A stretch of DNA of 64,000 nt, from positions 4,898,001 through 4,962,000 of the forward strand of contig NZ_VFPO01000001.1 in assembly GCF_006716765.1 (NCBI RefSeq), read 5' to 3'. Below are positions 33,761 through 42,457 of this stretch, one piece after another. Every line of letters begins with the position of its first letter. Position 1 is the first letter of the stretch. A program made the position numbers and the translations under genes. The stretch comes from Actinomadura hallensis. Its GTDB lineage: Bacteria; Actinomycetota; Actinomycetes; Streptosporangiales; Streptosporangiaceae. Under the pieces are notes generated by a model. It was not told the DNA's origin. It was given only the letters and a program-made list of their open reading frames with translations, and did no database searches.

Positions 33761-34021
33761 ATGGACTGGCGCCACCGCGCAGCCTGCCGTGACGTGGACC
33801 CCGAGCTGTTCTTCCCGATCGGCAACACCGGACCCGCGATCCTGCAGATCGAAGAGGCCAAGCAGGTATGCAGGCGTTGTGACGTGACCGACGCCTGCCT
33901 CCGCTGGGCGCTGGAGTCCGGTCAGGAGGCCGGAGTCTGGGGCGGCATGAGCGAGGACGAGCGCCGCGCCCTGAAGCGCCGCACCCGCGCCCGCACCCGC
34001 GCCCTCAACATTCGTCGTTGA
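33761..34021 (+). CDS. whiB1: WhiB-family iron-sulfur regulator, WhiB1/WblE type
   Basis: 86 residues. Cys9, Cys37, Cys40 and Cys46 ligate a [4Fe-4S] cluster; the GVWGG turn at about 58-62 and the basic tail RALKRRTRARTRALNIRR complete the WhiB1/WblE pattern. WhiB1 binds the primary sigma factor and senses NO through its cluster. ATG 33761 follows AGAGGAG. A CRP-type palindrome sits in its promoter. The facing gene is pdtaS, the same order as in mycobacteria. Confidence 0.95.
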   Translation: MDWRHRAACRDVDPELFFPIGNTGPAILQIEEAKQVCRRCDVTDACLRWALESGQEAGVWGGMSEDERRALKRRTRARTRALNIRR

Positions 34022-34309
34022 ACCGCCCGAGCCCTCGGCGTCGGGCGTACTGACCCTCCGACGGCCCACTCCCGACCGCACAGGACGCGACCGGCACCGC
34101 CTGTCGCGCCGACCTCAGCCGACACCGCGGACCATGCGCGGACCGAAACGCCTGCGATCGCGTCAGAAGGCAGGTTGCGAGCGAAGCGAGAAACCTGATC
34201 GCGCAGCGAGCCCCTGGGCGAGCCGGAGCGATGCAGCGATCGCGCGCAGTGCCCGCCGAAGGAAGGCGCTCCAGCGCCTGACGCCGAGGGCACTGCAATC
34301 AAATACAGC
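34022..34309. other. Intergenic region between convergent whiB1-like and pdtaS genes
   Basis: 288 bp. About half of it is copy 2 of the dispersed repeat (34148-34295). No other feature is evident. Confidence 0.6.
34148..34295 (-). repeat. Dispersed structured repeat, copy 2
   Basis: Matches 2971-3116. Hairpin CAGGTT/AACCTG (34171-34176 with 34192-34197), the 54-base identical block, then the outer stem CAGTGCCC/GGGCACTG (34247-34254 with 34288-34295) around AGGCGCT/AGCGCCT (34264-34270 with 34273-34279). It begins 14 bp beyond the pdtaS stop, on the 3' side of that minus-strand gene, as copy 1 does for its GTPase gene. A small change is one extra base in the inner loop. Confidence 0.85.
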
Positions 34310-35995
34310 TCAGCTCCTTCTGCCTGGGCGGTGGTCGAGGGGGATGTCGACCGTCACCTCTGTGCCGCCGCCGGGGCGCCGGCGGAAGTCGAGGCGGCCG
34401 CCCAGCTCGCCGAGGATCAGGGTGCGGACGATCTGGAGGCCGAGGCTGTCGGTGCCCTCGACGTCGAAGTCCGGCGGGAGCCCGACGCCGTCGTCCGCGA
34501 TGATCGTGACGAGGCGGCGGCCCGGAGGGGTCCCGCCGTCCTCGTCCTCGCCGTCCCGGCCGTCCGCGCCGGAGGCCGCGCGGGACTCGTGGTCACCGGC
34601 CCCGGGCCACTCCCCCCACACGGGCACGCCGCGGCGTTCGCGCACCTCTCCTTCGCCGTAGCGGTGCGCGGCGACCTCCAGCGTCCCGAAGCGGTTCGCG
34701 AGGCCGTGCTCCAGGGCGTTCTGCAGCAGTTCGGTCAGCGCCATCGCCAGCGGCGTGGCCACCTCGGCGGGCAGGACGCCGAAGCTGCCCGTGCGCTTCG
34801 GGGTCACCTTGGTCTCGGGGGTGGACACCTCCCCCGCCATCGTGATCACCCGGTCGGCGATGTCGTCGAAGTCGATCAGTTCGTCCGGGGTGTGCGACAG
34901 CGTCTCGTGGACGATCGCTATGGACCCGACGCGGCGGACCGCCTCGTCGAGCGCGGCGCGTCCCTCCGGGATCTGCAGCCGCCGCGCCTGGAGCCGCAGC
35001 AGCGCCGCGACGGTCTGCAGGTTGTTCTTCACCCGGTGGTGTATCTCCCGGATGGTGGCGTCCTTGGTGAGCAGCTCCCGGTCGCGCCAGCGCAGTTCGG
35101 TCACGTCGCGGCACAGCACCACCGCGCCGATCCGCGTCCCGCCGACGACGAGCGGGATCGTCCGCAGCTGGAGCACCGACCCGCGCGACTCGACCTCCAC
35201 CTCGCGGGGCGCCCGGCCGGACAGCACGACGCTCAGCGCCTCCTCCATCGGCTCGCCGGTGTCGCACAGGTCCGCGGTGATCTCGCCGAGCGACTCGCCG
35301 ACCAGGTCCGCCGGGAAGCCGAGGCGCCGGTAGGCCGACTGCGCGTTGGGGCTGGCGTAGGTGACGCGCCCGGCGCGGTCGAGCCGCATCAGGCCGTCGC
35401 CGACGCGCGGCGAGCGGACCATGTTCGGCTCGTCCCCCGGCACCGGGAACCGTCCCTCGCTGATCATCGTGGCGAGGTCGCTGGCGCTCTGCAGGTAGGT
35501 CAGCTCCAGGCGGCTGGGGGTCCGGGCCGAGCTGAGGTTGGTGCTGCGCTGGATCACCCCGAGGATCTTGGCGCCGCGCCGCACCGGGATCGACTCCTCC
35601 CGGACGGGGATGCCGCTGCCCCATTCCGGGTCGCCCTCCCGGACGATGCGCCGCTCCCGCCACGCCACGTCGATCAGGCCGCGCCGCCCCGTGCGGACCA
35701 CCTTGCCGACGAGGTCCTCCGGGTAGGCGGTGGGGCCGGTCGTCGGACGCATCTGCGCTATCGCGACCCAGCCTGGCACCTCCGCGTCGGGGTCGATCTC
35801 GGCGCGGCGGGCGCGGCCCCGCGGTCCCGGCTCGGCGGGCAGCGCGTCCGCGGACCGCAGCGGGATCCAGAGCAGCAGGTCGGCGAACGACAGGTCGGCG
35901 AGGAGCTGCCAGTCCGACACGAGGGCGTGCAGCCACTCCAGGTCGTCCTCGGTGAGGTCGCTGTGGTCGCGAACCAGATCGGTCAAGGTAGGCAC
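34310..35995 (-). CDS. pdtaS: PdtaS-type cytosolic sensor histidine kinase
   Basis: 561 residues, no membrane helix. A GAF-like domain (about 1-180) and a PAS domain (about 200-310) precede a HisKA_2 helix with EIHHRVKNNLQTVAALLRLQ (phospho-His in the HRVKNN motif) and an ATPase domain: TELLQNALEHG (N box), DDGVGLPPDF (G1), GLQIVRTL (G2). In mycobacteria PdtaS phosphorylates PdtaR, an RNA-binding ANTAR regulator. An acidic, Gly-rich insert of about 40 residues interrupts the ATPase domain. Starts at GTG 35995; GATGAT six bases upstream may be a leaderless -10. Confidence 0.93.
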   Translation of the reverse strand: MPTLTDLVRDHSDLTEDDLEWLHALVSDWQLLADLSFADLLLWIPLRSADALPAEPGPRGRARRAEIDPDAEVPGWVAIAQMRPTTGPTAYPEDLVGKVVRTGRRGLIDVAWRERRIVREGDPEWGSGIPVREESIPVRRGAKILGVIQRSTNLSSARTPSRLELTYLQSASDLATMISEGRFPVPGDEPNMVRSPRVGDGLMRLDRAGRVTYASPNAQSAYRRLGFPADLVGESLGEITADLCDTGEPMEEALSVVLSGRAPREVEVESRGSVLQLRTIPLVVGGTRIGAVVLCRDVTELRWRDRELLTKDATIREIHHRVKNNLQTVAALLRLQARRLQIPEGRAALDEAVRRVGSIAIVHETLSHTPDELIDFDDIADRVITMAGEVSTPETKVTPKRTGSFGVLPAEVATPLAMALTELLQNALEHGLANRFGTLEVAAHRYGEGEVRERRGVPVWGEWPGAGDHESRAASGADGRDGEDEDGGTPPGRRLVTIIADDGVGLPPDFDVEGTDSLGLQIVRTLILGELGGRLDFRRRPGGGTEVTVDIPLDHRPGRRS

Positions 35996-36004
35996 GCGAC
36001 CATC

Positions 36005-36043
36005 ATCGCCGATCGTTCCGGGTGCATCGCCGGTCGTTCCGGG
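36005..36043. repeat. Two 18-bp direct repeats with 21-bp period in the pdtaS/bioF promoter
   Basis: ATCGCCGATCGTTCCGGG (36005-36022) and the same sequence with one change (36026-36043). The period is two helical turns, so a protein could bind both on one face of the DNA between the divergent starts. Confidence 0.8.
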
Positions 36044-36090
36044 CGTGGCCCCGTCGTCCGGCCCGCGCGCGGCCCTGGCAGTATGCCCGC

Positions 36091-37263
36091 ATGACCGCAG
36101 GACGAGATCCGCTGGCCAGGCTTCGGGACGCGGCCGCGCGGCGCGAGGCGGCGGGGCTGCGGCGCACGCTGCGCCCGCGCTCCGCCGGGCCGGGCGGTCC
36201 CGTGGACCTCGCGTCCAACGACTATCTCGGGCTCGCCGGCGATCCGCGGCTGGTGGAGGCCGCCGTCGCCGCCGCCCGGACGTGGGGCACCGGCGCCACC
36301 GGCTCGCGCCTGGTCACCGGGACCACCGAGCTGCACGCCGAGCTGGACCGGCGGCTGGCCCGGTTCACCGGCAGCGCCGCGGGGCTCGTGTTCTCCTCGG
36401 GGTTCCTCGCCAACCTGGGCGCCGTCACGGCGCTGGCCGGGCCGGGCACGCTCGTGGTGTCCGACCAGGTCAACCACGCCTCGATCGTGGACGCGTGCCG
36501 CCTGTCGCGGGCCCGGGTCGAGATCGTCCCGCACCGGGACGTCGCCGCCGTCGAACGGGCCCTCGCCGAACGCGACGAGGACGACGCGGTCGTCGTCACC
36601 GACGCGGTCTTCTCCGTGGACGGCGACCTCGCGCCCCTGGCGGCGCTGCACCGCGCCGCCCGCGCGCACGGCGCGCTGCTCGTGGTCGACGAGGCGCACG
36701 CGCTCGGCGTCGTCGGCGAGGGCGGCCGCGGCGCCGCCCACGCCGCGGGGCTGGCGGGCGAACCCGACGTCGTCCTCACGCTCACGCTGTCGAAGTCGCT
36801 GGCGTCGCAGGGAGGCGCGGTCCTCGGCGCGCCCGAGGTGATCGGGACGCTGGTCGACACCGGGCGGTCGTTCATCTTCGACACCGGCCTGAACCCGCCC
36901 GCGGCGGGGGCCGCGCTCGCCGCGCTCGACGTCCTGGAGGCCGAGCCCGGCCTGCCGGCCCGCGCCCGGGAGCGGGCCCGCCGCGTCGCCGCGCTCGCGG
37001 CCGGTTCCGGCCTGGAGACCGCCGAGCCCGCCGCGGCCGTCGTCCCCGTGTACCTGGGCGAGCCGCACGCCGCCGTCCGCGCGGCGGCCATATGCGCCGA
37101 CCACGGTCTTCGCGTCGGCTGCTTCCGTCCGCCGTCGGTCCCGAAGGGCCGCGCGTGCCTGCGCCTGACGGCCCGCGCGACCCTGGACGAGGCCGACCTC
37201 ACACGTCTCGGGGCGGCCCTGGCGGAGGTGGCATGTTCTACCGCCCGTAGTCTTCACACATAA
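36091..37263 (+). CDS. bioF: 8-amino-7-oxononanoate synthase
   Basis: 390 residues, PLP fold type I alpha-oxoamine synthase. Motifs: DLASNDYLGLAG, GTGATGSRLVTG, VVDEAHALGVVG, and the PLP lysine in LTLSKSLASQGG (Lys235). It condenses pimeloyl-CoA or pimeloyl-ACP with alanine in biotin synthesis. ATG 36091 follows CAGTAT and six bases, a leaderless-like layout. bioB and bioD lie on the other strand beyond a regulator gene; bioA is not in the window. Confidence 0.93.
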   Translation: MTAGRDPLARLRDAAARREAAGLRRTLRPRSAGPGGPVDLASNDYLGLAGDPRLVEAAVAAARTWGTGATGSRLVTGTTELHAELDRRLARFTGSAAGLVFSSGFLANLGAVTALAGPGTLVVSDQVNHASIVDACRLSRARVEIVPHRDVAAVERALAERDEDDAVVVTDAVFSVDGDLAPLAALHRAARAHGALLVVDEAHALGVVGEGGRGAAHAAGLAGEPDVVLTLTLSKSLASQGGAVLGAPEVIGTLVDTGRSFIFDTGLNPPAAGAALAALDVLEAEPGLPARARERARRVAALAAGSGLETAEPAAAVVPVYLGEPHAAVRAAAICADHGLRVGCFRPPSVPKGRACLRLTARATLDEADLTRLGAALAEVACSTARSLHT

Positions 37264-37299
37264 CATCGGGAGAACCGATGAAGAACGTGAGGAGATGCC

Positions 37300-38103
37300 G
37301 TGACGGAGGTCAGGGGCGGACCCCGGCACGGGGGCGGATTCGAGCACGGATTCGATCGGGCCTCGCTCGGCGACATCGGTAAACGGCACCCGAATCAGGC
37401 ACCCCGTATCCCCAAGTACTACAAGCTGAAAGAGCTGCTGGTGGAGCTGATCCAGTCGCTTCCGCCGGGCAGCCCGCTGCCTCCTGAGCGGACCCTCGCC
37501 GAGAAGTACGAGACGTCCCGCACCACCGTCCGGCAGGCCCTCGCCGAGCTCGTCGTCGAGGGGCGCCTGCAGCGCATCCAGGGCAAGGGCACCTTCGTCG
37601 CCAAGCCGAAGGTCGCGCAGGAGCTCCAGCTCGTCAGCTACACCGAGGACATGCGGCACCACGGGCTCCACCCGGAGACCCGCATCCTGGAGGCCGGCTA
37701 CGTCAGCGCCGACGAGCGCCTCGCGAACCTGCTGTGCATAAGGCCCGGCGGCCGCGTGCTGCGCGTGCACCGGCTCCGCCTCGCCGACGGCGAGCCCATG
37801 TCGATCGACACGTCCCACCTGCCCGCCCGGCGCTTCCCCGGCCTGCGCCGCGAGCTGCCCCGCCACCGCTCCCTGTACGAGACGCTCGCCACCGCATACG
37901 AGGTCCACCTCACCGAGGCCGAGGAGACCATCGAGACCGTCCTCGCCACCCCCCACGACGCGCAGCTCCTCGGCGTGGACGTCGGCCTCCCGCTGCTCCT
38001 GCTCTCCCGCCACGCGTTCGACAGCACCGGCCAGCCCGTCGAGTGGGCGCAGTCGCTCTACCGGGGCGACCGCTACAAGTTCATCACCCGCCTGCGCCGC
38101 TGA
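37300..38103 (+). CDS. GntR/HutC-family regulator, DasR-like
   Basis: 267 residues. A GntR winged helix (PPERTLAEKYETSRTTVRQALAEL split across two helices) and a UTRA effector domain (VSYTEDMRHHG, EETIETVLATP, PVEWAQSLYRGDRYKF). From PKYY onward the sequence follows Streptomyces DasR closely, the GlcN-6-P-responsive regulator of amino-sugar use. An extra Gly/His-rich N-terminal segment of about 35 residues is unlike DasR. GTG 37300 follows GAGGAG. I did not find a DasR-type site in the biotin promoters. Confidence 0.9.
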   Translation: MTEVRGGPRHGGGFEHGFDRASLGDIGKRHPNQAPRIPKYYKLKELLVELIQSLPPGSPLPPERTLAEKYETSRTTVRQALAELVVEGRLQRIQGKGTFVAKPKVAQELQLVSYTEDMRHHGLHPETRILEAGYVSADERLANLLCIRPGGRVLRVHRLRLADGEPMSIDTSHLPARRFPGLRRELPRHRSLYETLATAYEVHLTEAEETIETVLATPHDAQLLGVDVGLPLLLLSRHAFDSTGQPVEWAQSLYRGDRYKFITRLRR

Positions 38104-38131
38104 CCCGCCGGACGGGCGGACGCCGGCGCGC

Positions 38132-39127
38132 TCACAGGGTCTTGCTCAGCGCCTTGATGGGCATCTGCAGCTCGGTGAGGAGCGCCAGGTCCTTCTCGGC
38201 GGGGCGGCCCAGGGTGGTCAGGTAGTTGCCGACGATGATGGCGTTGATGCCGCCGAGCATGCCCTCGCGGGTGCCGAGGTCGCCGAGGGTGAGCTCGCGG
38301 CCGCCGGCGTAGCGCAGGATGGTGCGGGGCAGCGCCAGGCGGAACGCGGCGATGGTGCGCAGCGCGTCGGCGCCCTCGACCAGCGGGAGGTCGGCGAACG
38401 GGGTGCCGGGACGCGGCGCGAGGAAGTTCAGCGGGACCTCGTCGGGCTCCAGTTCGGCGAGCTGGCCGGCGAACTCGGCGCGCTGCTCGACGGTCTCGCC
38501 CATGCCGATGATGCCGCCGCAGCACACCTCCATCCCGGCCTCCTTGACCATGCGGAGGGTCTCCCAGCGCTCCTCCCACGTGTGGGTGGTGACCACGTTC
38601 GGGAAGTGGGAGCGGGCCGTCTCCAGGTTGTGGTTGTAGCGGTGGACGCCCATCGCGGCGAGCTCGTCCACCTGCTCCTGGGTGAGCATCCCCAGCGAGC
38701 ACGCGATGTTGATCTCGACGGCCTCGTTGATGGCCCGGACGCCCTCGCGGACCTGCGCCATGAGGCGCTCGTCGGGGCCGCGGACGGCGGCGACGATGCA
38801 GAACTCGGTCGCGCCGGTCTTCGCGGTCTCCCTGGCGGCCTCGACCAGCTCGGGGATGTTCAGCCACACCGAGCGGACGGGCGACTCGAACGTGCCGGAC
38901 TGCGAGCAGAAGTGGCAGTCCTCGGGGCAGCCGCCGGTCTTCAGCGACACGATGCCCTCGACCTCGACCTCCGGGCCGCACCAGCGCATCCGGACCTCGT
39001 GGGCGAGCGCGAGCAGCGCCTCCAGCCGGTCGTCGGGGAGGGTCAGGCATTCGAGGACCTGGGCGGCGGACAGCCCCCTGCCCTCCTCCAGCACCTGCCG
39101 GCGCGCCGTGTCGAGGATGTCGGTCAC
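38132..39127 (-). CDS. bioB: Biotin synthase
   Basis: 331 residues, radical SAM enzyme. The SAM [4Fe-4S] cluster is held by Cys67, Cys71 and Cys74 in GGCPEDCHFCSQS; the second-cluster residues follow in FCIVAAVRGP, CSLGML and VCCGGIIGMGET. It inserts sulfur into dethiobiotin. GTG 39127 has AAGGAG upstream and starts 5 bp after the bioD stop. Actinobacterial BioB is helped by the small protein BsaP; no stand-alone bsaP is next to it here. Confidence 0.95.
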   Translation of the reverse strand: MTDILDTARRQVLEEGRGLSAAQVLECLTLPDDRLEALLALAHEVRMRWCGPEVEVEGIVSLKTGGCPEDCHFCSQSGTFESPVRSVWLNIPELVEAARETAKTGATEFCIVAAVRGPDERLMAQVREGVRAINEAVEINIACSLGMLTQEQVDELAAMGVHRYNHNLETARSHFPNVVTTHTWEERWETLRMVKEAGMEVCCGGIIGMGETVEQRAEFAGQLAELEPDEVPLNFLAPRPGTPFADLPLVEGADALRTIAAFRLALPRTILRYAGGRELTLGDLGTREGMLGGINAIIVGNYLTTLGRPAEKDLALLTELQMPIKALSKTL

Positions 39128-39131
39128 GTGG

Positions 39132-39872
39132 TCACTCCTTGTCGTCGGCGGCGGAGTCGAGGCCGAAGCGGTCGCGGAAGGCGGCGGCGTCGAAGCCGCC
39201 GCCGAACGAGGGGGCCAGGCCGCGGTGCGCGGCCAGGAGGAACTCCGCCGGGTCCAGCGCGCCCGCCCCGGCGGGCATGGCGCCCGCCAGCGGCCGGGCG
39301 GCGATGGTCTCCAGGTCGCGGATGTTGCTGCGCATGGCGAGGTCCGGGTCGTCGGGCCACGCGCCGACGACGACGCCCGCGAGCTGCACGCCGCGGTGGG
39401 CCATCGCCTCCAGGGTGAGGGCGGTGTGGTTGAGGGTGCCGAGGTCGGCGCGGGCCACGACGACGGCGGCGGCGCCGAGCCAGCGGGCGAGGTCGGCGAT
39501 CGTGTTGCCCTCGTCGTCGTAGCGGACGAGGAGGCCGCCCGCGCCCTCGATGAGCACCAGCCGCCGGTCGTCGGCCAGCGCCCGCACCCGCTCGGCCACC
39601 TCCGGCAGCCGGACCGGCGGGACGTCCGCGCGGCGGGCCGCGGCGGCGGGCGACAGCGGGTCGGGGAAGCGGGCGAACTCGTGGACGTCGTCCAGTCCGG
39701 CGAGGTGCCGCACCACGTCGAGGTCGCCGGGCTCGCCGTCGCGGACGCCGGTCTGCGCGGGCTTGACGACCGCGACGGACGTTCCGCGCGTGGCAGCGAC
39801 CGCGGCCACCGCCGCGGCGACGATCGTCTTGCCCACGCCCGTACACGTCCCGGTGACCACGAGCACACTCAC
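39132..39872 (-). CDS. bioD: Dethiobiotin synthetase
   Basis: 246 residues. Walker A-like GTCTGVGKTIVAAA at about 8-21, KPAQTG, and IEGAGGLLV are the ATP and substrate motifs of BioD. It makes dethiobiotin from diaminopelargonate, CO2 and ATP, the step before bioB in the same operon. GTG 39872 is preceded by TAGTGT and 8 bases without a ribosome site. The frame continues to 40061 without coding character. Confidence 0.93.
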   Translation of the reverse strand: MSVLVVTGTCTGVGKTIVAAAVAAVAATRGTSVAVVKPAQTGVRDGEPGDLDVVRHLAGLDDVHEFARFPDPLSPAAAARRADVPPVRLPEVAERVRALADDRRLVLIEGAGGLLVRYDDEGNTIADLARWLGAAAVVVARADLGTLNHTALTLEAMAHRGVQLAGVVVGAWPDDPDLAMRSNIRDLETIAARPLAGAMPAGAGALDPAEFLLAAHRGLAPSFGGGFDAAAFRDRFGLDSAADDKE

Positions 39873-39880
39873 AAGGCGGC

Positions 39881-39886
39881 ACACTA
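39881..39886 (-). promoter_or_regulatory. -10 box of a leaderless promoter (bioD-bioB)
   Basis: TAGTGT on the minus strand, 8 bases before GTG 39872. Same hexamer as for the quinone oxidoreductase gene. Confidence 0.45.
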
Positions 39887-40046
39887 GCGCGGGGCCGCGG
39901 CGTGTCCGGGCGCCGGACCCCACAGTCTTCGGCGGCCGTTTTTGTACCGCCGTCCGTCCTGCGACCTCGTCCCGATTCCCTCCCGTTCGGCCATTTTCAT
40001 CCGGTTTCGCCGGGAACCCGGCGGGGCGGCGGGCCGTCCAAGTGCC

Positions 40047-40628
40047 ATGGCCGGTCCGCACACGGGTTCCCGACGGTCCCCGGCACTTGCCTCAACGGCA
40101 CCCTCCTCAACGGCCCTCGCCTGCACGGCCGCGGTGTTCTGCGCCGCCCTGGCCGCGTGCGGCGGCGGCCCGGGAACGTCCGGGCCGCCGGCCTCCGCCC
40201 CGTCCGCGTCCACCGCGTCGCCGTCCCCCTCCGGGGAACCGGAGGGCGAGCGGCTCGTGCTGCGGTGGCGCAGGACCGGGGGCGTGGCGGGGGTCGGCGG
40301 GCCAAGCGCGGAGGCGGCGTTCCTCAAGCGCCTCGACCCGGACGGCTGGCCGCCCGCCGACCTCGCCGCCCCGCCCCGGCCGTACGTGCCGGAGCGGACG
40401 GCGGTCCTGGCGGGCGAGATCGGCGGGGACGGCGCGGACGCCAGGCCGTGGCCGCTCGGGCCGCTCGGCGACGGCGTCCGCGCGGCGGGCGGCGTCTGCA
40501 CGCTCGCCCCGACCGTGAAGGTTCCCGGGACCGCCCCGGGGATCGTGTGGCGCAGCGAGGGCGAGGTGTACTCGGTGCGGCTGCGCCCGCTGCTGCCCGG
40601 CGAGTCCTCCTGCGCGGACCTGGACTAG
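40047..40628 (+). CDS. Putative lipoprotein of unknown function
   Basis: 193 residues. The N-terminal hydrophobic segment ends in lipobox LAAC with Cys38, followed by a Gly/Ser/Pro linker, so it should be tethered to the outer face of the membrane. The folded part (about 70-190) is rich in Pro and Trp and holds two Cys that may pair. I do not recognise a family. ATG 40047 lacks a clear ribosome site. Confidence 0.65.
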   Translation: MAGPHTGSRRSPALASTAPSSTALACTAAVFCAALAACGGGPGTSGPPASAPSASTASPSPSGEPEGERLVLRWRRTGGVAGVGGPSAEAAFLKRLDPDGWPPADLAAPPRPYVPERTAVLAGEIGGDGADARPWPLGPLGDGVRAAGGVCTLAPTVKVPGTAPGIVWRSEGEVYSVRLRPLLPGESSCADLD

Positions 40629-40685
40629 CGGACCTGGACCGGCCGTGCGGATCGGCCGGGCGGACCACGGCCGCGTGGACCCGGG

Positions 40686-42362
40686 CTAGCGGGCGGCGAG
40701 GTCGGCGGCGACCTCGCGCGCCGCGGCGGCCAGGTCGGGGTCGAGCCGGTCGAGGCGCGCGTCGAGGTCGTCGGCGAACGCGAGCCGCTCCACGTCGGGG
40801 GCCGGGACGGCCTCGGGCATCCACGCGGAGTGGATCAGGAACGGCATGGTCGTGCCGTTGGGCGGCGCCAGGACGGCGATGGGCCCGCGTCCGACGTCGG
40901 CGGCGTCGAACAGCTCGACGCGGAACCGGTCGTCGTTGTGGACGGCGACGACCAGGTACCCGTCGTGGCCGCCGGGGTTCGTTCCGGCGTAGCGGCTGCC
41001 GCCCCGGCCGCGGGGGACGAACGAGGGCGACGTCGGGTAGTCGTCCAGGGAGAACGTCCACTCGGACAGGGCCTTGAGGTCCTCCCGGTCGTGGGTGACC
41101 AGGACGGCCGGGGTCTCCTCGGCGGGGAACAGCGAGGGGTCGATGCGGCCCTCGTAGTTGCGCATGGCCCGCCGGTTGACGGCCTCGGGGTGGAAGCCGA
41201 GGTAGACGAGGTGGTGCCGGGTCGGGTCGGTCTGCCCCTCGAAGCTCCAGTCGATGGCCGACAGCTCGGCCTGCCACCACCGTTCCGGGTCGCGGGCGCG
41301 GGCGCGTTCCCGCACCTCGCCGGTCTCCGGGTCGAACACCAGGACGGTCGTGAGCGCGGGCGTCATGCCGTGGCAGTACATGCCCCGCAGGGCGGGGTCG
41401 ATGGGGCGGCCGTGCACGTCGACGTCGTCTTCGCGCAGGTACATGCCGATGTCCACGCCCTCGCTGTGCTCCATCACGACCTGGACGCCGTCGGAGTCGT
41501 CGTACCGGGCGTAGAAGTGGTTGACCTCGGGGGCGATGCGGAATTCCTTGCAGGCGACGGTGGCGCGGCCGGGAACCAGGTCGTCCTTGCGGATGAGCAG
41601 GACGGGCCCGTCGGGGTTGTTGGCGACGGTCCGCTCCCCGCCGAAGACCTCCGCCGGGTCGATCTTGTAGGCGGTGTCGGCGAGGACGAGCCAGTCGCGG
41701 GTCTGGGTGATGGTGTGGGCGGCCTGCGGGAGCACCGCGTTCTCGATGTCCCAGCGCCGGACGTGCTTGCCCGTCCCGTCGTACCGGATGACGGAGACGG
41801 CGCCGGTCATCACGTCGCGGCTGAGGCTCCACAGGCAGCCGCGCTCGGGGTCGACGACCGGGTGCGCGGTGGTGGAGACCAGCGGGAGGACGGCCTGGTC
41901 GATGGCCGGCTTCCAGTCGTCGCGGTGGCCGACCTCTGCGATGAACTCCAGCGTGACGGGGTCGACCTCGACCGGGCGTCCGGCGTCCCAGGTGGCGAAC
42001 AGGCGGTCACCCCACGGCAGCGGCGCGGTGTTGGCGGCGTTGACGAATCCCCAGGGCGAGCTCGTTCCGACGGGCCCGGCGGTGAACTGGTCGGGGCGCT
42101 TGGCGCGCAGCCGGACCGACGGGGTGTCGATGACGCGGGCGCGCCACGCGAAGCGGCCCGCGGGCGCGCCGTCGGTGCCGGGCCGCAGCGACAGCCGCGC
42201 CATGATCCCGTCGCCGAAGAAGGCGTGCAGGGGGCGGGTGCGCTGGTCGGACGTGCTGACGACGAAGTGGCCTCGGACGTCGTCCGGCCAGGTGCCCGCG
42301 ATGACGTCCAGGTCCAGGTCGGCGACGTCCTGCCTGGCGAGGATCGAGCGCGGTATCGGCAT
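40686..42362 (-). CDS. Carotenoid oxygenase family protein (RPE65/lignostilbene dioxygenase)
   Basis: 558 residues, seven-bladed propeller dioxygenase. Candidate iron-binding His are in STTAHPVVD, EVNHFYAR, YCHGMTP and FLIHSAWMPE. Family members cleave carotenoids, apocarotenoids or lignin-derived stilbenes; no neighbour makes carotenoids, while a gal operon for aromatic breakdown lies 11 kb away, so a stilbene or other phenylpropanoid substrate is worth considering. ATG 42362 follows GGAGGC. It is divergent from the TPP enzyme gene. Confidence 0.88.
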   Translation of the reverse strand: MPIPRSILARQDVADLDLDVIAGTWPDDVRGHFVVSTSDQRTRPLHAFFGDGIMARLSLRPGTDGAPAGRFAWRARVIDTPSVRLRAKRPDQFTAGPVGTSSPWGFVNAANTAPLPWGDRLFATWDAGRPVEVDPVTLEFIAEVGHRDDWKPAIDQAVLPLVSTTAHPVVDPERGCLWSLSRDVMTGAVSVIRYDGTGKHVRRWDIENAVLPQAAHTITQTRDWLVLADTAYKIDPAEVFGGERTVANNPDGPVLLIRKDDLVPGRATVACKEFRIAPEVNHFYARYDDSDGVQVVMEHSEGVDIGMYLREDDVDVHGRPIDPALRGMYCHGMTPALTTVLVFDPETGEVRERARARDPERWWQAELSAIDWSFEGQTDPTRHHLVYLGFHPEAVNRRAMRNYEGRIDPSLFPAEETPAVLVTHDREDLKALSEWTFSLDDYPTSPSFVPRGRGGSRYAGTNPGGHDGYLVVAVHNDDRFRVELFDAADVGRGPIAVLAPPNGTTMPFLIHSAWMPEAVPAPDVERLAFADDLDARLDRLDPDLAAAAREVAADLAAR

Positions 42363-42413
42363 CGGTGCCTCCGGGGGTCGGTTCCCCGTCAATCAACATC
42401 GCCGACCGCTACG

Positions 42414-42434
42414 TAGTCAATGCTCTAACGACTA
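42414..42434. promoter_or_regulatory. Inverted repeat between divergent dioxygenase and TPP-enzyme genes
   Basis: TAGTC (42414-42418) and GACTA (42430-42434) are inverted arms spaced by 11 bp, in an AT-richer patch that also contains the palindrome CTACGTAG. It could be a shared operator. Confidence 0.35.
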
Positions 42435-42457
42435 GTGTCTCGGCGGGCTTTCGCTTG

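Noticed and set aside
36000..38131. A DasR binding site in the biotin region
   Set aside because: No sequence resembling the ACTGGTCTAGACCAGT consensus was seen.
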